A stretch of DNA of 47,792 nucleotides from Oscillospiraceae bacterium. GTDB taxonomy: Bacteria > Bacillota > Clostridia > Oscillospirales > Oscillospiraceae. Positions 27,716-37,450 of the stretch are shown piece by piece. Location: the NCBI GenBank assembly GCA_031260605.1, contig JAISLF010000028.1, forward strand, positions 1 through 47,792, written 5' to 3'. The position numbers and the translations under genes are program-made. The notes under the pieces are model-generated. The model was not told where the DNA came from. It did not search any database and saw nothing but the letters and a program-made list of their open reading frames with translations. Positions within the stretch are counted from its first letter, which is position 1. Each line of letters starts with the position of its first letter.

Positions 27716-27989
27716 AGTAAAATTATCGCGGTGCGGAAATGACGCGCGCGAAGCCTCCGTTATATTATTTGTACGCGAATGCCGTAGTATTCGCGGAAAT
27801 GTTGGTTGAATTGCAGGGCGGGGTGTGGACTTAGCGCGTTGCTGATAAATCCGGGTGGATTTCACGTGACCCTTGCCGGGGTTTTGCAGAAACTTTGTTG
27901 GGACGTAGGGGTGGCAACCTGCCGCCCGGGGGTTGCTTTGCCACTTTGTTGTGCTTTTACTCTGGTGCAAGCGTAGACCTGCGGCGCAG

Positions 27990-28450
27990 ATTGCGGTGTT
28001 TGAAATAGGGGCGAAGCTTGGCAGCTTCGCGCTGTCCCGCGCCTACGCGGCGGGCGGTTACTTTTTCCGCTTCGTCGGAAAAAGTAACCAAAAAGGGACG
28101 ACTTCTTTGTAAAGAAGCAAACACCTTTTTATACGGGAACTGCGGTGGAGACGTAAGGCATTTGCCTGTCCCCGCGACGTATCGCAGTGGTTGCGGCGAA
28201 CGCTTCCGCACCGCCGCACGCAGGGGCGAAGCCTGTCGTGGTGTTGGGTTGTTGGGGTAAGATAGTGCTTGCCGCGAACTCCATACGGGTGACCACAGAA
28301 GGACGGTGCTGCTACGATTGCTGCCGCGTGCTTGTGCTGCAATGCGGTGCGTGTCCCGACGCGGCGGGTGTTGTGGTGGCGTTGCGGTGTTCCTTGCGGT
28401 GCGGTTGCGTACTCCGTTGCCACGGGGCTTTATTTTTGTAGGGGACGCTG
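27990..28450 (+). repeat. Dispersed repeat family 1, copy C (~460 bp) with hairpin at 28056-28089
   Basis: GGTTACTTTTTCCG-CTTCGT-CGGAAAAAGTAACC; extended similarity to copy B. Confidence 0.85.
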
Positions 28451-28570
28451 CCCTCTGCTTCCCTTCTCTGTTTTGCCGCTACCTGTTGCTTTCTGCGTTT
28501 TTGCGCAATCATAAGCGCTATTAACAACGCCAAAAGTCTGCTCCCGCCGGGTGTGCGGTGCTGTTGCCGC

Positions 28571-29011
28571 CTATTTTCCCGTGCTGCCGTACCCGCCTGT
28601 ACCGCGCGCAGTCTCCGGCAGCTCGTCCGCCGGGGTAAGCTCCGCCGCAACAATCGGCGTAATGACAAGCTGCGCGATTCTGTCGCCGCAGTGCACCGTG
28701 AACGGCGCGTCAGAGCGGTTGTACAGAGAGGTAATCAGCTCTCCGCGATAGTCGCTGTCTATAACGCCGACGCAGTTTGACGGCGCAACGCCGCTTTTTG
28801 CGGCAAGACCGGAGCGCGCGTACGTAAATCCCGCAAACCCCTCCGGTATTGCAAGGGCAATGCCGTGCGGGATAAACTCGGCCATGCCGGGGGCGATTAC
28901 AACAGGCTCGTTCTTAGGGAGTGCGGCATAGAGGTCAAATCCCGCCGCGCCGCTCGACTGGCGCTTTGGCAAGGTCGCGCTTTCACGAAGTTTTTTTATC
29001 GGAATGTTCAT
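28571..29011 (-). CDS. dut: dUTP diphosphatase
   Basis: AGFDLYAALPKN, ARSGLAAKSGVAPSNCVGVIDSDYRGEL, GDRIAQLVI, RGTGGYGSTGK. Confidence 0.96.
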   Translation of the reverse strand: MNIPIKKLRESATLPKRQSSGAAGFDLYAALPKNEPVVIAPGMAEFIPHGIALAIPEGFAGFTYARSGLAAKSGVAPSNCVGVIDSDYRGELITSLYNRSDAPFTVHCGDRIAQLVITPIVAAELTPADELPETARGTGGYGSTGK

Positions 29012-30576
29012 TCTTCCGTCTGAATCCGCTGGAAGAGATTCTCTCCGCGCCGGACAACTGCCTTTGCCGGTAGTGTTCCGTACACGGTGTCGGTTTGCGC
29101 CTCGTCTGAATCCGCGCCGATTTGAGTAAAGATTTCCTTCGTCGCCGTCGGCATAAAGGGAGTCAGCAGCACCGCCGCAATACGCAGGTTCTCAAGTAGG
29201 TTGTACAGCACAGACGACAGTCTCGGCCGCTTTGACGGCTCCTTTGCGAGAATCCATGGCGCGGTGTCGTCAATATACTTGTTCGCACGGGACAGCTGCG
29301 CAACGACAGCCTCAAGCGCACCCTGAAAGTCGTATCGCTCCATTGCCGCGTCGAATTCGCGGACGGTTGCGGTGCAGGCTGAAATCAGCGGCTCGTCAAG
29401 CTGCGGCTCGGGAGAAAAATCATCTAAAAGGCGGGAGTTAAAGTACTTTTCCGTCATTGAAACGGTGCGCGACAGCAGGTTTCCGAGCTTGTTTGCAAGG
29501 TCTGAGTTGATGACGGAAACGAGCAGGTCCTCCGAATAGTCGCCGTCCGAGCCGAACGGAAACGCGCGAAGCAGGAAATACCGCAGCGCGTCTACGCCGT
29601 ATTTTTCGGCAAGAATATTCGGGTCAACAACATTGCCCGTGGATTTCGACATTTTCGCCCCGCCGAGAACAAGCCAACCGTGACCGAATATCTTTTCGGG
29701 CAGCGGCAGACCGAGACTCATAAGCATTGCGGGCCAGATTATCGCGTGGAACCGGACAATTTCCTTGCCGACAAAATGCACGTTAGCAGGCCAGAATTTT
29801 TCAAACCCGTCATACGTGCCGTTTTCATAGCCGAGCGCCGTGATGTAGTTTGAGAGAGCGTCTACCCAAACGTAAACAACGTGTCCCTCGTCAAAATCAA
29901 CGGGAATACCCCAGGAAAACGTCGTGCGGGACACGCAGAGATCCTCAAGTCCGGGGCGCAGAAAGTTGTTCAGCATTTCATTTTTGCGGGATTCCGGCTC
30001 CAAAAAGTCCGGAATGTCCTCGTACAGCTCAATCAGCAGGTTCTGATATTTCGACAGGCGGAAGAAATACGCCTCCTCCTCCGCGTCAGACACCTCGCGC
30101 CCACAGTCCGGGCATTTGCCGTCCACGAGCTGAGTTTCAGTCCAAAAGCTCTCGCAGGGCTTGCAGTATTTGCCCTTGTAAACGCCCTTGTAAATATCGC
30201 CGTTGTCAAACATTGCGCGGAAAATCCGCTGTACCGACAGTATGTGCGCCGGGTCTGTCGTGCGGATAAAGCGGTCGTAGGAGATATTCATCAGCTCCCA
30301 CAGCTCACGGACTCCGGCGACAACGCCGTCCACAAATTCCTGCGGTGCGACACCCTCTTTTTTCGCGATGTCCTCGATTTTCTGACCGTGCTCGTCAGTT
30401 CCCGTGAGAAAAAACACGTCGAAGCCCTTTTGACGCTTGTAGCGCGCCATAACGTCCGCCGCGACGGTGCAGTAGGTATGCCCGATGTGCAGGCTTGCGC
30501 TCGGGTAATAAATCGGGGTTGAGATGAAGAAAGTTTCTTTTTTTTCAGGTGTGTTTGACAAGATTTGTGTTTCCAA
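29008..30576 (-). CDS. metG: Methionine--tRNA ligase
   Basis: FFISTPIYYPSASLHIGHTYCTVAADV, FLTGTDEHGQKI, GGAKMSKSTGNVVDP; TTG start. Confidence 0.96.
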   Translation of the reverse strand: METQILSNTPEKKETFFISTPIYYPSASLHIGHTYCTVAADVMARYKRQKGFDVFFLTGTDEHGQKIEDIAKKEGVAPQEFVDGVVAGVRELWELMNISYDRFIRTTDPAHILSVQRIFRAMFDNGDIYKGVYKGKYCKPCESFWTETQLVDGKCPDCGREVSDAEEEAYFFRLSKYQNLLIELYEDIPDFLEPESRKNEMLNNFLRPGLEDLCVSRTTFSWGIPVDFDEGHVVYVWVDALSNYITALGYENGTYDGFEKFWPANVHFVGKEIVRFHAIIWPAMLMSLGLPLPEKIFGHGWLVLGGAKMSKSTGNVVDPNILAEKYGVDALRYFLLRAFPFGSDGDYSEDLLVSVINSDLANKLGNLLSRTVSMTEKYFNSRLLDDFSPEPQLDEPLISACTATVREFDAAMERYDFQGALEAVVAQLSRANKYIDDTAPWILAKEPSKRPRLSSVLYNLLENLRIAAVLLTPFMPTATKEIFTQIGADSDEAQTDTVYGTLPAKAVVRRGENLFQRIQTEE

Positions 30577-30659
30577 AATTAAGTCGGCTAAAATAACGCC
30601 ATATTAAAACTATGATACTACACAAATTGTGAATTGTCAATAAAAACTTTTGCTACCGC

Positions 30660-30835
30660 CACTTTGACGGCGGTGCGGGTTGTTGCTGTTTCAACGGGTG
30701 CCGGTCGCCGTCAAAGTGAGGGAATAAGGAGAAAAAACAGGGGAAATGAATTCCCCTGTTTTTTTGGATTTGGATTTTATTCGCCTTTGGCGAATTTGGT
30801 GCGGTGCCGCGCCACTTTGACGGCGGTGCGGGGTT
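30660..30835. repeat. Dispersed repeat family 2, copy 1 with embedded terminator-like hairpin
   Basis: CACTTTGACGGCG...CGCCGTCAAAGTG inverted arms, AAACAGGGGAAATGAATTCCCCTGTTTTTTT hairpin, TTCGCCTTTGGCGAATTTGG, third arm at 30813-30825. Confidence 0.85.
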
Positions 30836-31509
30836 TAATTCTTGTCGTCCGGCGAGTCGTCGCTTATGTGCTTGGTTTTTGCCGCGCACAGCACCGATAC
30901 CGTTGCCGCGCCGCCGTTGCGCAACACGGCTGCCGCGCTCTGAACAGTCGAACCGGTCGTCAGAACATCGTCGCACAGCAGAATGCGCTTGCCCTTTATC
31001 GCAACGCCGCTTTTCAGGGCAAACGCGCCGGAGACGTTTTCCTTTCTTGCCGCTGCCGAAAGTCCGGAGTTTGCCGCGGTGTTGCGCGTGCGGATTAGCA
31101 GCGCGCGGCAGGGGATACCCTTACTCCGTGCAAACGCTTTCGCGAAAATCTCCGCCTGATTGTAACCGCGCTCACGGCTGCGCTTTTTCGAGAGCGGGAT
31201 ATACGTCACAACGTCAATGTCATCAGCCAAAAACGGCGCAAGCACTGCCGCCGCGCGGCCGAGGGACGCGGCAATATCGAGCCTTGCGTGGAACTTGAGA
31301 TTGAGCACAGCGCCGCGAACCTTGCCCGTGTACGGCAGCAGCGAAAAGCACGAGTCAAGCCCCGCAATGTCGTGCTTTGCGGCGGTTGACGGCGTGTATT
31401 CAGCGGCGCACTTTGCGCAAAGCGCTGTCTGTGACAGCGTGTCGCAGACAGCGCAGCGGGACGGGTAGAGCAGGGATATTAGGTTGTGTAGGAGAGCGTG
31501 AATTGTCAT
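30835..31509 (-). CDS. ComF family phosphoribosyltransferase
   Basis: CxxC zinc-finger region (CAVCDTLSQTALCAKC), YIPLSKKRSRERGYNQAEIFAKAFA, ILLCDDVLTTGSTVQSAAAVL. Confidence 0.92.
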   Translation of the reverse strand: MTIHALLHNLISLLYPSRCAVCDTLSQTALCAKCAAEYTPSTAAKHDIAGLDSCFSLLPYTGKVRGAVLNLKFHARLDIAASLGRAAAVLAPFLADDIDVVTYIPLSKKRSRERGYNQAEIFAKAFARSKGIPCRALLIRTRNTAANSGLSAAARKENVSGAFALKSGVAIKGKRILLCDDVLTTGSTVQSAAAVLRNGGAATVSVLCAAKTKHISDDSPDDKN

Positions 31510-31674
31510 AGCTTTGGTGATTAGTACGCAAAGTATACGTTATCGGCCGAAAATTGTCAAGCGGAATCGCTTGCATGCTCAAAGAAATGTGCCAAAATAT
31601 TGAATTTATTGTTGTATTATGCCGTGCCTTGTGTTAAAATGAGATTAATAAACAAACGCAGGCGGGCGACGGCT

Positions 31675-33612
31675 ATGGGCGAGAAAAAAGATTTTTTCAT
31701 CAGTTATAACAGTAAACAGGATACCGCGTATGCAGTTTGGATTGAGTGGCTGCTGCGGAAAAACAACTACACAACAATAATGCAGGAATATGATTTCCGT
31801 GCGGGCGACAATTTCAAATCGAAAATGCACCACGCGCTGCTGGAATCCGAACGCGTAGTGCTTGTGTTGTCACGGGCATATATGGAATCGGAAAACTGCG
31901 AGGAAGAATGGACTAACCTCGAAGAGGGGCAAGCCTTACCCATACTTATTGAGAATTTCAAGCCAAAAGGCTTGCTGAAATCGCGGGTTTATATCAATAT
32001 CGCGGGCAAAGACAGGGACGCCGCTGCCGCGGAGATACTCGAAAAAATTAAAGTTAAAACGCGCCCGACGACTGAGCCGGCGTTTCCGGTTACGGATATT
32101 GCGGAGCCGCCCTTTCCCCGCGCGCTGATGTCGCTGCGTATGCCTTCCCGCAACCCTAACTTCACCGGGCGCGGCGAGATTATGCGTCAGCTCGGCGACG
32201 CGTTTGCTTCCGGCGAGGCGATCGCGCTCACGCAGACTGTTGCGGGTCTGGGCGGCGTCGGCAAGACGCAAATAGCGCTTGAATACGCGTACCGAAACGC
32301 GCTGCGGTACGACGTTATCTGGTGGTGCAACGCCGATAACGAGATTACGCTGCAAAATGATTACCGCGCGTTTGCGCTGAGGCTCGGGCTTGTCCGCGAG
32401 GACGCGAATTTCGACGCGGTGCTCACCGCCGTGCTTGAGTGGTTTGACCGGAACGACAAATTCCTGTTTATCTACGACAACGTGGAGGATTTCGCGCTGC
32501 TGGAGCAATACCGTCCGCGCGACAATCGCGGCAACGTCATTATAACAACGCGCAGCGCGCAAACGGGCTACTACAAACCGCTCGACATAACGCCGATTTC
32601 CCCGGAAGAGGCTGTGGAGTTTCTGAACAAACGTATCGGACGCGCGGACGCAGACGCGGGCAGGCTTGCGGAGCGGCTCGGCTGCCTGCCGCTTGCGCTT
32701 GAGCAGGCGGGCGCGTATATCGCGACGCGCGGCACGACCTGCGGCGCGTATCTGAAAAGCTTGGAAAAAGGGCTGGGGATACTCGACAAAACCCGTCCGC
32801 TGAACTATAAGGAGTCCGTAACCGCAACGTGGGAGCTGTCCTTTGCCGCGATTGAGCGCGAGAGCGCCCGGCAGCTGCTGAATATGTGCGCCTACCTCGC
32901 GCCGGACGATATTCCGCTTGAGATATTCCGGCAGGGACAAGAGTATTTGCTGGAGCCGCTGAAAACCGAGCTGGCAGACGAGCTTGACGACGTTGTGTAT
33001 GAGCTGACAAAGTACTCGCTTGCAGCGCGCGACGGCGACGCGATACGAGTACACCGCCTGGTGCAGGAGGTAGTGCGGGAGAAGCTTGGGGAGGAGGAGA
33101 AGGAGTGGCTGGAGGAAAGCTTGGTATTGTTGATAAGAGTATTCAGCTTTGAGTTTGGTAACATTGAATCTCACGCGGCATTTGCACGCAACGTAAACCA
33201 CGCGACAGCGGTTGCAGATTGGGCTGTGCAGTTGCTCGGCGAAGATGACGTGCTGCAAGAGTGTGCGGGGTGGATGTATAATAAAGCGGGTTTTGGATAT
33301 TCTAATCTCGGCGATTACAAGACTGCACTGCAATGGCACGAAAAAACCCGGATTATCTTCGAAAAGACGCTCGGTACGGAACACCACAATACCGCCGCAA
33401 TCTACAACAATATTGGGATTGCGTACAAAGAGCTTGGCGAGTATCAGACTGCGCTGGAGTGGTACGAAAAAGACCGGATTATCAGCGAAAGGGTGTTCGG
33501 TACAGAACACCACAATACCGCCGCAATCTACAACAATATAGGAAGTGCGTACGAACTTCTATGCGAGCAATCAGATTGCGCTGGAGTGGTACGAAAGAGC
33601 CCGGATTATTAG
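31675..33612 (+). CDS. TIR-NB-ARC-TPR STAND protein, N-terminal part (frameshifted)
   Basis: TIR-like DFFISYNSKQDTAYAVWIEWLL; P-loop VAGLGGVGKTQIALEYAYR; FLFIYDNVED; GCLPLALEQAGAYI; TPR repeats. The frame is lost at about 33570. Confidence 0.85.
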   Translation: MGEKKDFFISYNSKQDTAYAVWIEWLLRKNNYTTIMQEYDFRAGDNFKSKMHHALLESERVVLVLSRAYMESENCEEEWTNLEEGQALPILIENFKPKGLLKSRVYINIAGKDRDAAAAEILEKIKVKTRPTTEPAFPVTDIAEPPFPRALMSLRMPSRNPNFTGRGEIMRQLGDAFASGEAIALTQTVAGLGGVGKTQIALEYAYRNALRYDVIWWCNADNEITLQNDYRAFALRLGLVREDANFDAVLTAVLEWFDRNDKFLFIYDNVEDFALLEQYRPRDNRGNVIITTRSAQTGYYKPLDITPISPEEAVEFLNKRIGRADADAGRLAERLGCLPLALEQAGAYIATRGTTCGAYLKSLEKGLGILDKTRPLNYKESVTATWELSFAAIERESARQLLNMCAYLAPDDIPLEIFRQGQEYLLEPLKTELADELDDVVYELTKYSLAARDGDAIRVHRLVQEVVREKLGEEEKEWLEESLVLLIRVFSFEFGNIESHAAFARNVNHATAVADWAVQLLGEDDVLQECAGWMYNKAGFGYSNLGDYKTALQWHEKTRIIFEKTLGTEHHNTAAIYNNIGIAYKELGEYQTALEWYEKDRIISERVFGTEHHNTAAIYNNIGSAYELLCEQSDCAGVVRKSPDY

Positions 33613-34015
33613 TGAAAAGGTGTTAGGCGTGGAACACCCGGACACCGCCACAACCTACAACAATATAGGGTTTGTGTACGACGCTATCGGCGATTATGCG
33701 ACGGCACTGGAGTGGTACGAAAAAGCCCGGGTGATTCGCGAAAAGGTGCTTGGTGTGGAACACCCGGACACCGCCACAACCTACAACAACATAGGGTGTG
33801 CGTACGACAATCTCGGCGATTACAAGACTGCGCTGGAGTGGTATAAAAAAACCCGGATTATTTGCGAAAAGGTGTTAGGCACAGAACATCCCGATACCGC
33901 TACAAGCTACAACAACATAGGGACTGTGTATGGAAACCTCGGCGAGTATGCGATTGCGCTTGTATGGTACATCCGCGCGTATCGGGTTCGTTTGAAAAAA
34001 TTAGGCAAAACTCAT
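33290..34015 (+). repeat. ~126-bp tandem coding repeats (TPR units)
   Basis: Reiterated YNNIGxxYxxxGxYxxALEWYEKxRIIxEKVLGxEHPDTA unit with near-identical DNA in several copies. Confidence 0.85.
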
Positions 34016-34129
34016 CCGAACATGACCTCTGCGAGAGAAAACCTACAGTTCATCTACTCCCGCACCACCCGCACCGAGCCGTTTGACGCGTGGCTTGCGG
34101 CGCAGCTTGCCCTCCCCGACGCAGACTAA
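33545..34129 (+). CDS. TPR C-terminal part of the same STAND protein (different frame)
   Basis: IALEWYERARIISEKVLGVEHPDTATTYNNIG repeats continue the 42-aa TPR period. Confidence 0.85.
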   Translation: MRTNFYASNQIALEWYERARIISEKVLGVEHPDTATTYNNIGFVYDAIGDYATALEWYEKARVIREKVLGVEHPDTATTYNNIGCAYDNLGDYKTALEWYKKTRIICEKVLGTEHPDTATSYNNIGTVYGNLGEYAIALVWYIRAYRVRLKKLGKTHPNMTSARENLQFIYSRTTRTEPFDAWLAAQLALPDAD

Positions 34130-34145
34130 TCCCCCTCCAACAAAC

Positions 34146-34185
34146 CCAAAATCCCCGGCGCGTGTTTTCGCACCGGGGATTTTGG
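34146..34185. terminator. Bidirectional terminator between STAND gene and glycyl radical enzyme gene
   Basis: CCAAAATCCCCGGCGCG-TGTTTT-CGCACCGGGGATTTTGG. Confidence 0.85.
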
Positions 34186-34235
34186 TCTAAGGAGTCCCTT
34201 TTCGGCTCAAGGAGAACCAAAGGGCAGGGGAAATG

Positions 34236-36728
34236 TTATATCGTCTGTGCGGTTCTGTTGATAAAATCGTCCTGCGTGTTCTTGTCGAGCGTCACAAAAT
34301 ACGTGGAGAAGCCCGCGATACGCACAATCAGGCTCTTGTACTTGAGCGGGTCGGCCTGCGCGGCATACAGCTCCTCGGGCCCCACGGCGTTGAACTGCAC
34401 CTGCATTCCGCCGATTTCAAAGTAAGACTGAATCAGCTGGCGCAGCTTTGTCGCGCCGACGTCGCCGTCTACGGCGGTTTTCGTGAACTTAATGTTCAGC
34501 TGGTCGCCGTTTGTAAGCTTCACGTGCGGGAGCTTTGCCGCCGAGCGCAGATACGCCGTCGGGCCATTTCTGTCAAAGCCCTGGCGCGGCGAGATCGCGT
34601 CCGCAATCGGCGTTCCCTCGTAGCGTCCGTCAGGCGTCGCGCCGAGCATTTTGCCCATATAAATGTGCGCCGTCATGGTAAAGGTGCCGCCGGAATAGTG
34701 TCCGCGCGCGCCCTGCTCCTTGGACATAATTTCGGCAAACAGACCGAGCGCCCAAGACGCCATATCGTCCGCCTCGTCAATGTCGTTGCCGTAATGTGGC
34801 AGCTCGTTTTCGATGTAGCCGTGCAGGTCCTCGTAGCCGACCCAGTTTGCGGCAAGCGCGTCGTAAAGCTCGCGGCCGGTGACCTTTTTCTCGTCAAATA
34901 TCAGCTTTTTGATTGCAAGCAGGCTGTCGCCGACGTTTGCCGTGCCGCACGCCGTGAGACCCGTGCGGTTGTACTTGCAGCCGCCCTTTGTCGCGTCCAT
35001 TCCCTTGTCAAGCGGCCCGTCCAGCATAGTTGACGCGGCAATGCACGGGAAATAGTGCGAATACACCATCTCAAAGACGTTGGAGTAGGTAACCGTCCAG
35101 TCAAGCACGTACTGCATTTCCTTTTGGAAAGCCTCAAGCACTTCGTCAAAGCTCTTGTACTCGTACAGCTTGGGGCAGGGCGTCGCCGCAACGCCTGTGC
35201 GCGGGTTTACGCCGCCGTTTATCACAAGCTGGATAACGTCCATCATATTCCAGATGGATTCCTTACCCGTCATACCGCAGGCAGGCCACTCGTTGCCGGT
35301 TCCCGCCGGCTCAACACAGCCGACGATTGAATAATTATAAGCGTCCTCATCGGAAAATCCGAGTGATTTGAGCGAGGGGACAATAACCGCGTCGTTCTGG
35401 AACTGCGGAATTCCGCCGCAAAGCTTTGAGCTTTCAATTGCGAGCCGCCAAACCTCTTCGGGCGTGTTTTTGTTCGTGCGCAGCGCAACCGTCGGGTCGG
35501 GCAGCTTCATTCGCCCGTAGGACTGCAGCAGGCAGTACGTCGCGGGAGTGGTATCGTCAGACCCGTCCGGCTTTTGACCGCCGAGTGTCAGCGCGATTCC
35601 GGCTGTCGCTGTAAGTCCGTTGTAGATTGCGGTGTAAAGGCTCATGCCGGACTCGTTCAGCTCGATGAGCCGCTTATTGTCAACCATAATGCCGGGCAGA
35701 ACGATAATATCCGAGATTCTCAGCAAAAACGCGTCTGTGTATTCCTGCGCCTGCTCCTGCGTAATCGTACCCGCCGCCAGGTCGCGCTCAAGGAGATGTC
35801 CGACGTATTTGTCAACGCGCCCCATGGAGGTGCCGTGCTGCTGCGCGTCTGTCGAGATAATGATTTGGTACAGTAGTATAGCCTGCAAGCCCTCCCAGTA
35901 GGTGCGCGCTGGGTGTTCCATAATCCAAGCAAGGCTGTCTGCCATTTGCAGCAGCTCTTCCTTTCTCGCCCCGGATTCGGACTGCGCCTTTTCGGCGGCG
36001 GCGGCGGAGAACCTCTTTGCAAGCGTTGTCGCCGCGTCGCACACGCGAACCACCGAGTGGTAGAACATAAGCTTTTCGGCGTCTGTACCGAAAACCTTGC
36101 CGCGCAGCTCTGCAAGATGAGTCTGCGCCTCGGCGCGAACTGCCCCGAAGCCGACATTTACGACCTTGCCGAAGCCCGCGATATAGTGACCCTGCGGCAT
36201 TCCCGAAACGGCGGATGCGAGCGGCCCGTTGCCGAAGGAGTTGAGAATGCAGCCGTTGCCGAATGCGCCGAGAATATCGTCCGTCACCGCGCCGCCGACC
36301 ATAGCGGACAGGCTGCGATCCTTCCAGTATTCATACGCCTCCTGGAACACAACGCGCTGCTCGTCTGACATATGAACCGCGTCGTTGTTCTGCCACGCCT
36401 TTTTGAAGGTTGCGTCATCGTCGTAAACAATGTGCGGAATCCACGCGACCGACCAATCGACATAGGGCGAGAGCGTGCGCTCCTCAGGACCCGGAGTTCC
36501 GGCGAAAATATCATCGTCGAACACAGAGATTTTGCGTGTTTCAGCCCAGGTCTTGAGTGCGCCGGAGCGCTTTAGTATCGGATATTCATTTTCGTGAGCC
36601 TTGTAATAGTCTGTGTAGATTTTCGTGCGCTCGGAGTTGATTGTCATGTACCTGCCGCCGAGAAAAACATCGCGCTTTTCGCGGATTTTCTTAATGCGGT
36701 CTGATACGGGAAGAAATTGAAATGACAT
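34236..36728 (-). CDS. Glycyl radical enzyme (PFL-like/dehydratase-type superfamily), substrate unknown
   Basis: C-terminal glycyl radical motif RIAGFSTYF; thiyl-radical region SIVGCVEPAGTGNEWPACGMTG. Confidence 0.9.
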   Translation of the reverse strand: MSFQFLPVSDRIKKIREKRDVFLGGRYMTINSERTKIYTDYYKAHENEYPILKRSGALKTWAETRKISVFDDDIFAGTPGPEERTLSPYVDWSVAWIPHIVYDDDATFKKAWQNNDAVHMSDEQRVVFQEAYEYWKDRSLSAMVGGAVTDDILGAFGNGCILNSFGNGPLASAVSGMPQGHYIAGFGKVVNVGFGAVRAEAQTHLAELRGKVFGTDAEKLMFYHSVVRVCDAATTLAKRFSAAAAEKAQSESGARKEELLQMADSLAWIMEHPARTYWEGLQAILLYQIIISTDAQQHGTSMGRVDKYVGHLLERDLAAGTITQEQAQEYTDAFLLRISDIIVLPGIMVDNKRLIELNESGMSLYTAIYNGLTATAGIALTLGGQKPDGSDDTTPATYCLLQSYGRMKLPDPTVALRTNKNTPEEVWRLAIESSKLCGGIPQFQNDAVIVPSLKSLGFSDEDAYNYSIVGCVEPAGTGNEWPACGMTGKESIWNMMDVIQLVINGGVNPRTGVAATPCPKLYEYKSFDEVLEAFQKEMQYVLDWTVTYSNVFEMVYSHYFPCIAASTMLDGPLDKGMDATKGGCKYNRTGLTACGTANVGDSLLAIKKLIFDEKKVTGRELYDALAANWVGYEDLHGYIENELPHYGNDIDEADDMASWALGLFAEIMSKEQGARGHYSGGTFTMTAHIYMGKMLGATPDGRYEGTPIADAISPRQGFDRNGPTAYLRSAAKLPHVKLTNGDQLNIKFTKTAVDGDVGATKLRQLIQSYFEIGGMQVQFNAVGPEELYAAQADPLKYKSLIVRIAGFSTYFVTLDKNTQDDFINRTAQTI

Positions 36729-36755
36729 GAGGTGTCTCCTGATATGATTTTGTAT

Positions 36756-36784
36756 ATTATATCACGGCAATTTGGGTTTGTAAA
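36756..36784 (-). promoter_or_regulatory. SigA-type promoter for glycyl radical enzyme gene
   Basis: Minus strand TTTACA-N17-TATAAT. Confidence 0.65.
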
Positions 36785-37060
36785 ATAGGAATTATGTATG
36801 GGTTGGTGCTAAAATGCGGAGGTTTCGACGGCGGACGGAGCCTTGCCGTCGCAGCCCTGTGCCAACACGGCATTCGACAAAATTCGATAAAATACAATTA
36901 ATTACGTCATAGCCGTAATACCGCAAAAATGCCATTTTCTTATTACAGCAAACAAGAAAAAACGTTGGTACAAGCGTAAAATCAACACAGGGGAGTAACA
37001 ACTCGTAACCGCCTTGTAACGCAAAATTCATTATTATGTTGCTTTAAGTAATTATTTCGC

Positions 37061-37089
37061 TTGACAAACCTGTGCAAAGCGGATATACT
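37061..37089 (+). promoter_or_regulatory. SigA-type promoter for zinc-ribbon protein
   Basis: TTGACA-N17-TATACT. The six-frame ORF start at 37061 is this -35 box. Confidence 0.7.
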
Positions 37090-37144
37090 TACTAAGACAA
37101 GGTGTGAATTCCTTGTAATAAACGCTAAAAAACAAGAGAGTACT

Positions 37145-37423
37145 ATGTATCAGGATAAGACTATAACATGCCAGGATTGCGGGTTAGAGTTTACGTTCAC
37201 CGCCGGTGAGCAGGAATTCTTCGCATCCCACAATTTCGACACTGAGCCAACACGCTGCCCGGAATGCAGAAAGCTCAAAAAGCAGGCGCGCCGCGCACCC
37301 AAGACCTTCCACACGACAGTTTGCTCAGAGTGCGGCAAGGAAGCAGTTGTCCCGTTCGTGCCGACAAACGACAAGCCCGTTTATTGCGACGCTTGCTTCC
37401 GCGCGAAGTCGGGTCGTTTTTAA
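37145..37423 (+). CDS. Small zinc-ribbon protein (two CxxC...CxxC modules)
   Basis: MYQDKTITCQDCGLEFTFTAGEQEFFASHNFDTEPTRCPECRKLKK...CSECGKEAVVPFVPTNDKPVYCDACF. Confidence 0.85.
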   Translation: MYQDKTITCQDCGLEFTFTAGEQEFFASHNFDTEPTRCPECRKLKKQARRAPKTFHTTVCSECGKEAVVPFVPTNDKPVYCDACFRAKSGRF

Positions 37424-37450
37424 GTCGGACTGAACTAAACAGGAAAGACT

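Noticed and set aside
28018-28668. Cys-rich ORFs (for example 28187-28441, 28312-28668)
   Set aside because: Same repeat family as 16505-16985; frame not preserved between copies.
31600-31674. ORF-track N-terminus of the STAND protein (MNLLLYYAVPCV...)
   Set aside because: The TTG at 31600 lies at or before probable promoter elements (TTGTAT-N17-TAAAAT); ATG at 31675 starts the TIR domain more plausibly.
31936-33513. 525-aa minus ORF opposite the STAND gene
   Set aside because: Shadow ORF; the + strand carries clear TIR, P-loop and TPR motifs.
33290-34015. Regular ~126-bp repeats as CRISPR-like array
   Set aside because: Repeats are contiguous coding TPR units without spacers.
37061-37144. 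ORF-track N-terminus of the zinc-ribbon protein
   Set aside because: It begins within a TTGACA-N17-TATACT promoter; the ATG at 37145 is preferred.
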